Assembly: GCF_000429865.1 (NCBI RefSeq)
Contig: NZ_AUCR01000001.1
Location: forward strand, 548,379 to 612,378
DNA length: 64,000 bases
Direction of reading: 5' to 3'
From: Cucumibacter marinus DSM 18995
Lineage (GTDB): Bacteria > Pseudomonadota > Alphaproteobacteria > Rhizobiales > Devosiaceae
Shown here one piece after another: positions 26,644 to 34,996 of the stretch. The first letter of the stretch is position 1; each line of letters opens with the position of its first letter. Made by a program: the position numbers and the translations under genes. Under the pieces are notes generated by a model. That model saw only the letters and a program-made list of their open reading frames with translations, had not been told where the DNA came from and did not search any database.

Positions 26644-27393
26644 ATGGAAAGAGGCAGGGTTGCCATTGTCACCGGCGCCACCAGCGGGATCGGCCGCGCC
26701 ATCGCGATCGGCATGGCCCGGGCGGGCTACAAGGTCATGGCGTGCGGGCGGCGGCGCGAGCGGCTGGCGGAAACAGTGGAACTGACCGGCGGCTATGACA
26801 TCACCACCATGCGCTGCGATATCGCGGACCACAGCGCGGTGAAAGCGCTGGTCGCCGAGACCCAGGCAGTGTTCGGTCGGATCGATATTCTGGTCAATAA
26901 TGCGGCCCGGACCCCCCCGGAGATGACCTTCGGCGATATCGACCCGCTCGAATGGCGTGCGACCATCGGCACCAATGTCAACGGCACCTTCTATATGGCG
27001 CAGGAGGTGTTCAAGGCGATGCGGGAGCAGGACCCGCAAGGCGGACGCATCATCAACAATGGCGCCGTCGATGCCCACTCCCCCCGTCCGCTGCAGGCGC
27101 CGCTCACCACCTCCAAGCACGCCATGACCGGCCTGACCAAGGCGATCATGATGGATGGACGGTTCTATAATATCGTGTGCAGCCAGATCGATATGGGCAA
27201 TGTGCGCACGGATATGGGTCGGGCCTGGCTCGACAATGCCCTGCAGGCCGATGGCACGCGCGAGCAGGAACCGGTGTTCGGCATGCAGCATGCAGTCAAC
27301 ACCGTGCTGCATATCGCCGGGCTGCCGCTGGACACCAATATCCCTTTTGTGACGCTCACCCCCTCGATGATGCCCTATATCGGGCGCGGGTAG
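26644..27393 (+). CDS. SDR-family protein lacking the catalytic tyrosine
   Basis: A 249-residue short-chain dehydrogenase/reductase. The cofactor site TGATSGIGR (residues 10-18) and LVNNAA are normal, and Arg/Lys-rich GRRRERL after the second strand favours NADP(H). The active site is unusual: in the YxxxK motif the Lys (158) is present, but position 154 is Leu, encoded by CTC at 27103, within APLTTSKHAMTG. The family normally has Tyr there as the proton donor. The protein may be inactive, bind rather than reduce its ligand, or use another residue. It stands alone, divergent from the porin and convergent with the EEP gene. Confidence 0.8.
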   Translation: MERGRVAIVTGATSGIGRAIAIGMARAGYKVMACGRRRERLAETVELTGGYDITTMRCDIADHSAVKALVAETQAVFGRIDILVNNAARTPPEMTFGDIDPLEWRATIGTNVNGTFYMAQEVFKAMREQDPQGGRIINNGAVDAHSPRPLQAPLTTSKHAMTGLTKAIMMDGRFYNIVCSQIDMGNVRTDMGRAWLDNALQADGTREQEPVFGMQHAVNTVLHIAGLPLDTNIPFVTLTPSMMPYIGRG

Positions 27394-27398
27394 GACGG

Positions 27399-28103
27399 TC
27401 AGGCTGGCGGTGTGATCTTCAGTTTTGCCCAGACAGGCAGGTGATCCGACGCTTCGCGGGCCTTGTCCGACTGGTGGACGCCTGATTCCACGACCTCGAT
27501 ATCGGGCGTCGTGATGATCCGGTCATAGGACAACACCGGCCAGTGCGAGTGATAGCTGGGACCGGGGTGCGCGACATGGTGATCGCGGGAGAAGTTGGCG
27601 AGGCACCCTTTCTCCGTGCTCCATTCATTGAGATCGCCCATCATCACCGTTGGCAAGGCATGTTCGAGCTCCTCGAGCTGATCGAGCAATGCCTGGGACT
27701 GGCGTTTGCGCCAGAAGCCGATCAGCCCCAGATGCATGCCGATCACCCTCACCTTTTCCTCGCCATGGCGAATATCGGCCAAAACGGCACCACGCGGTTC
27801 AAAGGCCGGCAGATGGAGTTCGCGCTGGTCGATGATCTCGGTCCCGTCACGCACGAGAATCGTGTTGCCATGCCAGCCAAGCGAACGCTCGAGCGGTCCG
27901 AAGGACATCGGCGTATAGCCTGTCTCATTATGAATCACATCAGGCGGGATCGAGCTTTCGCGGCTGCCGAAACGGCGATCGACTTCCTGCAGCGCCACGA
28001 CATCGGCGCCGATCTCGGCGATCACATCGAGCACGCGGCGCGGATGCCGGCGCCAGTCCGTGCCCACGGATTTGCGGATATTATAGGAAGCGACCAGAAG
28101 CAT
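27399..28103 (-). CDS. endonuclease/exonuclease/phosphatase-family hydrolase
   Basis: A 234-residue metal-dependent phosphohydrolase of the EEP superfamily (DNase I, sphingomyelinase and others). The core motifs are complete: ASYNIRKSVG at the start, VVALQEVD with the metal-binding Glu, GMHLGL, MMGDLNEW and the C-terminal SDHLPVWA with the catalytic Asp-His. No signal peptide is visible, so it likely acts in the cytoplasm. The substrate (nucleic acid, phospholipid or inositol phosphate) cannot be told from sequence. Confidence 0.82.
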   Translation of the reverse strand: MLLVASYNIRKSVGTDWRRHPRRVLDVIAEIGADVVALQEVDRRFGSRESSIPPDVIHNETGYTPMSFGPLERSLGWHGNTILVRDGTEIIDQRELHLPAFEPRGAVLADIRHGEEKVRVIGMHLGLIGFWRKRQSQALLDQLEELEHALPTVMMGDLNEWSTEKGCLANFSRDHHVAHPGPSYHSHWPVLSYDRIITTPDIEVVESGVHQSDKAREASDHLPVWAKLKITPPA

Positions 28104-28360
28104 AGGCGGCGGCGGTAACGGTCCTCATGCCGGGCGAACCGGGTGATTCCGCGCCCGCCGCATCATGGCCACCTGCCCGCTTTCAGTTCAAGGCCGCTGC
28201 CGTTTTCAGCGGCTATATTCCGCCAATTCAGGTGTTGCGGGTCCGATGATCAGCGCCTCGTCCATGCCGATCGGACGTCTCGGAGCCTTCTTCGTCGCCG
28301 GGTGCCAAGAGGCAAGCGCCGGAGAGCACTTCAGGGGAAATCATCCCGGAAGACGGTCAA

Positions 28361-28999
28361 TCAGAACGTCGGTGGCGTGCAGGTCCACAGAACGCTGGCC
28401 GGCTCGTCGCCGATATTGCGGTAGGAGTGGGGGATGTGCGAGCGGAAGCAAAAGGCATCGCCGGCCTTGAGAGCATGCACTTCACCATCGAGGATCAGTT
28501 CGATCTCGCCGCGTAGCACATAGCCGGTTTCCTCGCCCTCATGGGTGATCGAATCCCCGCTCTGTGCCCCGACATCGATGTGGTGGATGCTCGATTGCAG
28601 CAGGTGCCCGCCCTTATAGGGTATGATGCGCTCGACCGACACACCGGCCCAATCGCCGGGGTGATTGTCGAGCGTGATCAGGGGACGGTCGCCCGAGCGA
28701 TAGACCGGCGTATCCTCGGGTTCGGTTTCCTCGAAAAGCCAGGAAATATTGGTCTCGAGCACGCGGACAAGACGATGGATCAGCGGCAGGGACGGCAGGG
28801 CCCGGCCATTCTCGGCCTTGGACAACAGGCTCTCTGAACACTGGCTGCGTTTTGCCAACTCCTTGAGGGTCAGCCCCTTGGTCTGGCGGGCCAGCCGCAG
28901 CTTCACTCCGAGGCGCCGCCGCGATTCGACGAGATCCTCGCTCTCTTCAACGCTTATTCTGTCCAGTTCCTCGACGGAATCCACTGCCTGCTCGTCCAT
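28361..28999 (-). CDS. XRE-cupin transcriptional regulator
   Basis: A 212-residue regulator with an N-terminal helix-turn-helix (about residues 30-85: LAKRSQCSESLLSKAENG) and a C-terminal cupin domain (about 125-205) with THEGEETGYVLRGE and AGDAFCFRSHIPHSYRN that would bind a small ligand. This architecture is common for local regulators of amino acid, polyamine or amide catabolism. It is the last gene after the transporter, amidohydrolase and SDR genes on the same strand and probably controls them. Confidence 0.85.
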   Translation of the reverse strand: MDEQAVDSVEELDRISVEESEDLVESRRRLGVKLRLARQTKGLTLKELAKRSQCSESLLSKAENGRALPSLPLIHRLVRVLETNISWLFEETEPEDTPVYRSGDRPLITLDNHPGDWAGVSVERIIPYKGGHLLQSSIHHIDVGAQSGDSITHEGEETGYVLRGEIELILDGEVHALKAGDAFCFRSHIPHSYRNIGDEPASVLWTCTPPTF

Positions 29000-29102
29000 G
29001 CTGCTTCCGGGGCCGTTTGCCGAACGCTGTCTCAGCGCCCGGCGGCCTCACCGTACCTTTATTGGCTACGCGATCATTTCACCGCCCAAAGCGGAGCGCA
29101 AC

Positions 29103-29861
29103 TCAGTGCGCCATGCCGCCATCGACCATCATTTGTTTGGCAGTGATATAGCGGGATTCCTCTGATGCAAGAAAGGTGTACATCGGCGCGACTTCCTCGG
29201 GCACGCCCTGACGGCCAAGCGGCACCAGCTTCTTGACGATTTCGCCATGCGTCGCCTCCCCGCCCATGAATTCGATGGCAGGTGTGTTGAACGGGGTATC
29301 GATCCAGCCCGGCAACACGGAGTTGACCCGGATGTTGTCCGGGGCCAGTTCCTGCGCCAGCGCTGTGGTGAAGGCAAGCACCGCCCCTTTGGCCGAAGCG
29401 TAGGCGGTCATACCCGGGGCACCGCGCAGCCCGGCAAGGGAGGATGTGGTGATGAAGCTGCCGCCACCGGCGCGCCTCAGCGCAGGAGCGCCGTATTTGG
29501 CGGCAAACATGGTGCCGCGCGCATTGACCGCGAAGATCGCGTCCCAGACATCGGCCTCGATTTCCGTCACCGGCGCGGTGCGCATCAGCCCGGCAAAATA
29601 CACGAGCGTATCGAGACCACCCATATCGCGTTCGGCCGCGGCGACAACATCCGCGACGGATTTCTCATTCCGCACGTCGCAGCCATAGCCGAAACAGGTT
29701 GCACCCCGATCATCGAGTTCGCGCACCAATTCGTTGACGCCCGTCTCATTGATATCGGCAATCGCCAGCTTGGCGCCGTTGCGGGCGAAATCCTCGCCCA
29801 CGGCCTGGCCTATGCCCGTGGCAGCGCCGATCAGTAGCGCTCTTTTGCCTTCAAGTCTCAT
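29103..29861 (-). CDS. SDR-family oxidoreductase
   Basis: A 252-residue short-chain dehydrogenase with a complete active site: IGAATGIGQ near residue 11, VYFAG (in place of the usual NNAG), SSLAG with the catalytic Ser and YASAKGAV with Tyr and Lys near residues 152-156. Asp in IADINETG after the second strand favours NAD(H). It lies 33 bases downstream of the M20 amidohydrolase gene in the same operon, so it likely oxidises the product or a side group of the transported compound. Confidence 0.85.
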   Translation of the reverse strand: MRLEGKRALLIGAATGIGQAVGEDFARNGAKLAIADINETGVNELVRELDDRGATCFGYGCDVRNEKSVADVVAAAERDMGGLDTLVYFAGLMRTAPVTEIEADVWDAIFAVNARGTMFAAKYGAPALRRAGGGSFITTSSLAGLRGAPGMTAYASAKGAVLAFTTALAQELAPDNIRVNSVLPGWIDTPFNTPAIEFMGGEATHGEIVKKLVPLGRQGVPEEVAPMYTFLASEESRYITAKQMMVDGGMAH

Positions 29862-29894
29862 GTCAGTTCCTCCGTGCGGTTGGGTGCTTCCCGG

Positions 29895-31100
29895 TCATGG
29901 GTTGTTGCCGGTCAGACCGGCATAATTCTGTGCCAGCGCCACCCAGTAGCGCGCGCCGAGCGGGATCAAATCGTCGTTGAAGTCGAATGAAGGGTTATGC
30001 AGCGGCGTCTCGCGACCGTTGCCGATCCACGCATAGCTGCCTTGCTTGACCCCGAGCATGAAGGCGAAGTCCTCCGATGCCATGGAAGGCTGATAGTCCG
30101 TGATGACATTGCCGCTGCCCCAAAGGTCACCGGCCACATCGGCAGACAGCCGCGCGGCGGCGGCATCGTTCATCGTGACCGGGTAAAGCGGATCGAAATC
30201 GAGCGAGGCCTTTACTTCGTGGGCCGAGGCGGTTCCCGAAATGACCTCTTCCAACCGCCTGCGGACCAGCGCTCGCGCGCCTTCGGACAGCGCCCGGACT
30301 GTACCCTTCAACGTGACCTTGCCGGGCAGTGCGTTGAGTGCATCGCCACCATGGACCTGCGTCAGCGAGATCACGACAGGATCGAGCGCATTGACCGAGC
30401 GGCTGGCGATCGACTGGATCGCACCGATCAGGTTTCCCGACGCAACAATCGTGTCCGTCCCCTCATGGGGAAGCGCCGCGTGAGCGCCAGTGCCGGTGAT
30501 CGTGATCGAAAACAGGTCCATCGCCGCCATGACCGCGCCGGGCTTGACTGCAAAGGTGCCGAGGTCAAGCCCCGGCCAGTTGTGCAGACCGAACACCGCC
30601 TCGCAGGGAAACCGGTCGAAGAGCCCTTCTGCGACCATTTGTTTCGCGCCGCCCTTGGCCTCTTCGGCAGGCTGGAAAATTACGTGGACTTCTCCGGGGA
30701 AGTCTCTGGTCTCAGACAGATATTCGGCCGCAGCCAGAAGCATGGTCATGTGTCCGTCATGCCCGCAGGCATGGGTGACTCCGGGACGTTGGGACAAGTG
30801 GTCATGATCGGCCTGCTCGACGATCGGCAGGGCATCCATATCCGCGCGCAGGCCGATGACAGGTCCCTGGCCCTGGCCTTTGATCGTGGCAACGACACCG
30901 GTACCGGCGAGGCCGGTAACCGGCACAAGGCCCATATCCGTCAGTCGCTCCACTATGAAGCGCGCGGTATCGTGTTCCTCGAAGCCGATTTCGGGGTTGC
31001 GATGCAGGTGATGGCGCCAGTCCACATATTTGCCCTGTCGTTCGGCAAAGAACTGCACCGTCCCGGCCTCGTCACCCTGCCTTTCTGCGTCAGCGTTCAT
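29895..31100 (-). CDS. M20-family amidohydrolase
   Basis: A 401-residue zinc aminoacylase/carboxypeptidase of the M20D branch (hippurate hydrolase, N-acyl amino acid or indole-acetyl-amino acid hydrolases). Visible motifs are LRADMDALPI, HACGHDGHMTMLLAAA with the metal-binding Cys-Gly-His, and FQPAEEAKGGAKQM with the catalytic Glu pair. HNWPGL is also typical. The start chosen is ATG 31100, an 11-base overlap with the end of the ATPase gene; ATG 31124 is the alternative. It probably splits an amide bond in the compound imported by the upstream transporter. Confidence 0.85.
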   Translation of the reverse strand: MNADAERQGDEAGTVQFFAERQGKYVDWRHHLHRNPEIGFEEHDTARFIVERLTDMGLVPVTGLAGTGVVATIKGQGQGPVIGLRADMDALPIVEQADHDHLSQRPGVTHACGHDGHMTMLLAAAEYLSETRDFPGEVHVIFQPAEEAKGGAKQMVAEGLFDRFPCEAVFGLHNWPGLDLGTFAVKPGAVMAAMDLFSITITGTGAHAALPHEGTDTIVASGNLIGAIQSIASRSVNALDPVVISLTQVHGGDALNALPGKVTLKGTVRALSEGARALVRRRLEEVISGTASAHEVKASLDFDPLYPVTMNDAAAARLSADVAGDLWGSGNVITDYQPSMASEDFAFMLGVKQGSYAWIGNGRETPLHNPSFDFNDDLIPLGARYWVALAQNYAGLTGNNP

Positions 31101-32970
31101 CAGGCCCGCCCGCGGTGTTGGCATGTGGCTTCGGCATCTCCCCGATCGCCAGATGACATGCTGCGGCGTGACCTGCGCCGTCGTCGGCGCCGAGGCGTGG
31201 ATCCTCGGTCTTGCAACGATCAAAGGCGAAGGGACAACGGGTCCGGAAACTGCAACCCGCGGGGATATCAATGGGATCTGGTGGCTCGCCCTCCAGCAGA
31301 TAGTCCGAGGTGGCGTAGGGTTTGTCCTCTACGGTGGGCACCGCACTGAGCAATGCCCTTGTGTAGGGGTGCGCGGCCTCGGCAAACATGGGCTCATTGT
31401 CGGAAAGTTCGACGACCCGCCCCAGATACATCACCGCGATTCGAGCGCAGACGCGCCGGACCATGGCGAGGTCGTGGGAGATATAGATATAGGTGATCCC
31501 CCGGCGTTTCTGTATCGCCTCGAACAGTTCCAGGAGCTTGGCCTGTTCGACCTGGTCCAGCGAACTCAGCGTCTCGTCGAGGATCAGCAATTCGGGTTCG
31601 AGAACCAGGGCGCGGGCGATATTCACCCGCTGGCGTTGTCCGGCACTCAATCCCACGGGGAGCTGGTCATAGAGCTCTGTCGAAAGCCCGACTTCACTCA
31701 TGGCCGCCTCGACCTTCTCGCGGAGTGCCCTACCGCTGGCCAATCCATGGATCAACAAGGGTTCGGCAATGGTGCGCCCGATCGACATATGGGCGGCAAT
31801 AGCGTTGTAGGGATCCTGCAAGAGCAGCTGAAACCTGCGCCTGAGCTCAAGAAGCGGTTTACCCTTGAGGGTGGCGATATCGGTGCCCTCAAAGCGAATG
31901 TGACCGGCGTCAGGCGCCTCAAGGCAGCTCAACAGGCGTGAAAGCGTTGATTTCCCGCAGCCGGATTCCCCGATGATGCCGAAATTCTCGCCCTTGCGGA
32001 CCTCGAAGCTGACACCGCGCACCGCCCGGACCAGCTTGTGGGCGAACAGCCGATTGCGGTCCCGCACCTTGTAGGTGCGGGCAACGTCGGTGACCTCCAG
32101 CACGATATCTCCGGTCGATGGCGCGGGGGGCGTTTCCGCGCCCTGCCAGATCCGCGGCACCTTGGCGATCAGCTCGCGGGTATAGTCGTGTTCCGGCGCC
32201 CTCAGAAGGGCGCTGACGGGCTGATGCTCGACAATCGAACCGTTCTCGAGCACCAGCACGTCATCTGCGATATCGGCAACAATGCCGAGCGCGGAGGAAA
32301 TGAAGACAATCGACGTATCGAAATCCTGCTGCAGGTCGCGCAAAAGCCTCAGGATCTGAGCCGCCACGGTCACATCGAGCGGCTGGGTGATGTTGTCCGC
32401 GATCAGCAGCTTGGGGTCGGAGACCAGAGCATCCACGATCAGCGCGCGTTGCATCATGCCGCCCGAGAACTGAAACGGGTACTCGTCGAAACGCTGCTTG
32501 GAAGACGGGATGCGCACCGCATCAAGGGTATCGATCACCCGCTCCCTGGCTGTCGCTTCGTCCATGCCGGGCGACACCGCCTTGAGCTTTTCAAGGATCT
32601 GGTGACCGACCGGAATGGTCGGATCGAGCGCCGACGTTGGGTTGGCCCCGATATAGGCAAGTTCGCGGCCCCGCAGCGCGTTCACCTCGCGCTGGGGAAG
32701 TTTGAGCAGATCACGGCCGCCGTAATGGACCGCCCCTCCGGTGATGGTCAGCGGCGGTGAAATCCAGTTCACCAAGGCACGTGACAGCACGGTCTTGCCC
32801 GAGCCACTTTCCCCGATAATCCCGAGTACGGACTGCGGGGCGACCTCGAAGCTGATATCCGCAAGGATCGGCTTGATCCCTGCCCTGCCGGTCACACCGA
32901 CCGACAGGTTCTCGACCTTCATGACCGGCGACGTTTCAGCCGCGGTTTCTAGAGCTGGCTGTCCCATCAT
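31090..32970 (-). CDS. fused double ATPase of a peptide-type ABC importer, first half degenerate
   Basis: A 626-residue fusion of DppD-like and DppF-like ATPases on the cytoplasmic side of the importer. The N-terminal half has GESGSGKT (53-60) and FSGGMMQRAL, but its Walker B ends LLIADN: Asn193 stands where the catalytic Glu belongs. Its switch loop reads FISSALG, with Ser226 in place of His. The C-terminal half is intact: GESGCGKST, LSAGQRQRV, LLILDE and YISHDLAMV, followed by the oligopeptide-type C terminus with cysteines (CSFRTRCPFAFDRC). Only one of the two ATP sites would thus hydrolyse normally. The ATG at 32970 overlaps the permease stop. Confidence 0.88.
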   Translation of the reverse strand: MMGQPALETAAETSPVMKVENLSVGVTGRAGIKPILADISFEVAPQSVLGIIGESGSGKTVLSRALVNWISPPLTITGGAVHYGGRDLLKLPQREVNALRGRELAYIGANPTSALDPTIPVGHQILEKLKAVSPGMDEATARERVIDTLDAVRIPSSKQRFDEYPFQFSGGMMQRALIVDALVSDPKLLIADNITQPLDVTVAAQILRLLRDLQQDFDTSIVFISSALGIVADIADDVLVLENGSIVEHQPVSALLRAPEHDYTRELIAKVPRIWQGAETPPAPSTGDIVLEVTDVARTYKVRDRNRLFAHKLVRAVRGVSFEVRKGENFGIIGESGCGKSTLSRLLSCLEAPDAGHIRFEGTDIATLKGKPLLELRRRFQLLLQDPYNAIAAHMSIGRTIAEPLLIHGLASGRALREKVEAAMSEVGLSTELYDQLPVGLSAGQRQRVNIARALVLEPELLILDETLSSLDQVEQAKLLELFEAIQKRRGITYIYISHDLAMVRRVCARIAVMYLGRVVELSDNEPMFAEAAHPYTRALLSAVPTVEDKPYATSDYLLEGEPPDPIDIPAGCSFRTRCPFAFDRCKTEDPRLGADDGAGHAAACHLAIGEMPKPHANTAGGPDER

Positions 32971-33890
32971 TCGCCCCCCTGCAAGACTTGATTGCGGGCG
33001 CGTTCGAGTACGCCGCCCATGAGATTGAGGCTGCCGAGTGCAAGCGCCAGCAGCACACCGGGCGCGACCGTGATCCACCATGCGTTCAGCAGGTACTGGG
33101 TGCCCGAAGAGATGATGGTGCCGAAGGTTGGCGTCGGCGGCTGAATGCCGATGCCGATAAAGCCGAAAATCGCTTCGAAGATCATCATGCGGGCAATGTC
33201 GAGCACAGCGACAAAGGCGATCGGCGGCAGGATGGACGGCGCGATGTGCCTGATCATGATCCTGAGATCGCTCGCCCCCAGAATGCGGGCCGCGCGGACA
33301 TATTCCTTTTCCCGTTCAGCCAAGGCGACCGAACGCGAGACCCGGGCATAGGTTGGCCAGCTGGCAAGGATCAGGACAAGGATGATCGTGAGCGGTGACG
33401 GGCGCGACAGTCCCAGAATGGTGATCGCGAGAATGATCACCGGGATCGACATCTGCACATCGGTCAAGCGCATCAGAACCACATCGACCCAGCCGCCCCG
33501 ATAGCCGGCATAAATGCCGATGGCGCAGCCGAGAACGAACATGCCGATGACCGAGACGAGACCAATAGCGAAGGCGTTGCGAAGACCGATCAGCGAGCGC
33601 AGCAGCAGATCGCGTCCGAGCTGATCGGTGCCGAGGAAATGCGGGTACTGCCCGCCTTCCATGAAGATCGGCGGCAGAAAGCGCGCCGAGACGTTCATCT
33701 GGGTGGCCGAGGCGTCGATGATGTAGGGCCCAAAGATCGTCAGGAACATCATCGTGGCGAAGACCACCGCGGCGACCTTCATCTCGGTGAAGCCCCATGC
33801 CCGCTTGAGCATGCGGCGGGTCACGCCGGCGCCACGTTTGGCGGGAGCGAGATTGGGCTGGGTTGCCACTTCGACGGATGGATTGCTCAT
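32967..33890 (-). CDS. ABC importer permease, DppC/OppC type
   Basis: A 307-residue inner-membrane permease with six expected helices. The N-terminal OppC-type helix is around residues 35-60 (VAAVVFATMMFLTIFGPYII), followed by LGTDQLGRDLLLR, a motif typical of the C-type permeases. The EAA loop that docks on the ATPase is RAARILGASDLRIMIRHIAP. Partner of the DppB-type permease ten bases upstream. Confidence 0.9.
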   Translation of the reverse strand: MSNPSVEVATQPNLAPAKRGAGVTRRMLKRAWGFTEMKVAAVVFATMMFLTIFGPYIIDASATQMNVSARFLPPIFMEGGQYPHFLGTDQLGRDLLLRSLIGLRNAFAIGLVSVIGMFVLGCAIGIYAGYRGGWVDVVLMRLTDVQMSIPVIILAITILGLSRPSPLTIILVLILASWPTYARVSRSVALAEREKEYVRAARILGASDLRIMIRHIAPSILPPIAFVAVLDIARMMIFEAIFGFIGIGIQPPTPTFGTIISSGTQYLLNAWWITVAPGVLLALALGSLNLMGGVLERARNQVLQGGE

Positions 33891-33899
33891 GGCCGCCCC

Positions 33900-34889
33900 C
33901 TAAAACTTCAGCCGGCGGTCGATCAGCGTCGAAGCGAAATCCACCAGCATGTTGATGATGACCAGGGCTGCGGACGCAAGGATCGCCACGGCCTGGATGA
34001 TCGGGAAGTCGCGCTGGAACACCGCATTGATGGTCAGCATGCCGATGCCCGGATAGGAGAAGATGTATTCAACGACGAACAGGCCCCCCAGGAGCATGCC
34101 GATCATCTGGGCGCCGAACAGGTTCATCAGCGGCACGGCGGCATTGCGCAACACATGCTTGCCGATCATGTCGCGGCGGGAGATCCCGCGCACCAGACCC
34201 ACGGAATAAAAGGTTTCGCCAAGATTCTGGGCGACCGACACCGAGATTGCCCGGATCATCACCGGTGAAAGCTCGACGGCGAGAACGATGGCGGGAATGA
34301 TGGTGTATTCGAACCCGCGATAGCCGATGGCCGGTAACCAGCCTGTCTTGGCGGACAAAAGGAATATCAGCACCACCCCGACCCAGATATTGGGCAGGGA
34401 AACGAACAGTGAGCTTGTATACAGCCCGATCTTGTCCGGCCATCTGCCCGCATTGAGACCTGCAGCGATGCCAATCGGCACCGCGACAAGCAGCGCGAAG
34501 GCAATGCCGAGCCCCGCGAGCATCAGCGAATAAGGGAGCGCATTGGCGATCAGCCCGGCCACCGAAGCGCGGCTTTCGGGGTCGAAACCATCTGCGTCCT
34601 GGGAGCCGCCGGTGCTGCCGCCCTGCACGCCTCGGATATAGGAGCGTCCGAGGTCGCCGGTCGCCACCTCGCCGACAAAACGGCCGAACTGGATCAGCAT
34701 CGGGTCGCGAAGACCCAACTCCTTCGCCGTTTCCTCAAGCGTGGTCTGGGACGCCATCGGGCCGAGAATGATCCGCATCGGATCACCGGGCACGATGCGC
34801 AAGAGAGTGAAAATCACGAATGCGACGAGCAGGACGATGACGAGGCCCTGGCTGATGCGCCGCAGAAAAAATTCAATCGCGAATGCCAT
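33900..34889 (-). CDS. ABC importer permease, DppB/OppB type
   Basis: A 329-residue permease with an N-terminal helix (residues about 12-32), the conserved RIVPGDPMRIILGP, and the EAA loop VGLVRGISRRDMIGKHVLRN. FVVEYIFSYPGIGMLTINAV is the usual last-but-one segment. Between the first two helices lies a longer extracytoplasmic loop (about residues 85-120) with a Gly/Ser/Asp stretch. The start is ATG 34889. Confidence 0.9.
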   Translation of the reverse strand: MAFAIEFFLRRISQGLVIVLLVAFVIFTLLRIVPGDPMRIILGPMASQTTLEETAKELGLRDPMLIQFGRFVGEVATGDLGRSYIRGVQGGSTGGSQDADGFDPESRASVAGLIANALPYSLMLAGLGIAFALLVAVPIGIAAGLNAGRWPDKIGLYTSSLFVSLPNIWVGVVLIFLLSAKTGWLPAIGYRGFEYTIIPAIVLAVELSPVMIRAISVSVAQNLGETFYSVGLVRGISRRDMIGKHVLRNAAVPLMNLFGAQMIGMLLGGLFVVEYIFSYPGIGMLTINAVFQRDFPIIQAVAILASAALVIINMLVDFASTLIDRRLKF

Positions 34890-34952
34890 CGAGAATTAGT
34901 CCCCTAAACGCGGCCGGAACGGACACGAGGCCGGTCCGGCGCGCGAAGCGAA

Positions 34953-34983
34953 TGGGGGATGGCACAGGGCGAGCCATCCCCCA
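34953..34983 (-). promoter_or_regulatory. strong hairpin between binding-protein and permease genes
   Basis: Perfect 11-base arms TGGGGGATGGC / GCCATCCCCCA around a nine-base loop, 14 bases after the substrate-binding protein stop and about 63 bases before the permease start. No T run follows, so it is more likely an mRNA-stabilising or attenuating element that keeps binding-protein mRNA abundant than a full terminator. Confidence 0.6.
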
Positions 34984-34996
34984 TCAGCAAGTTCAA

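Noticed and set aside
29997..31349. A plus-strand 450-codon frame
   Set aside because: Antisense to the M20 amidohydrolase gene, whose metal and catalytic motifs are complete.
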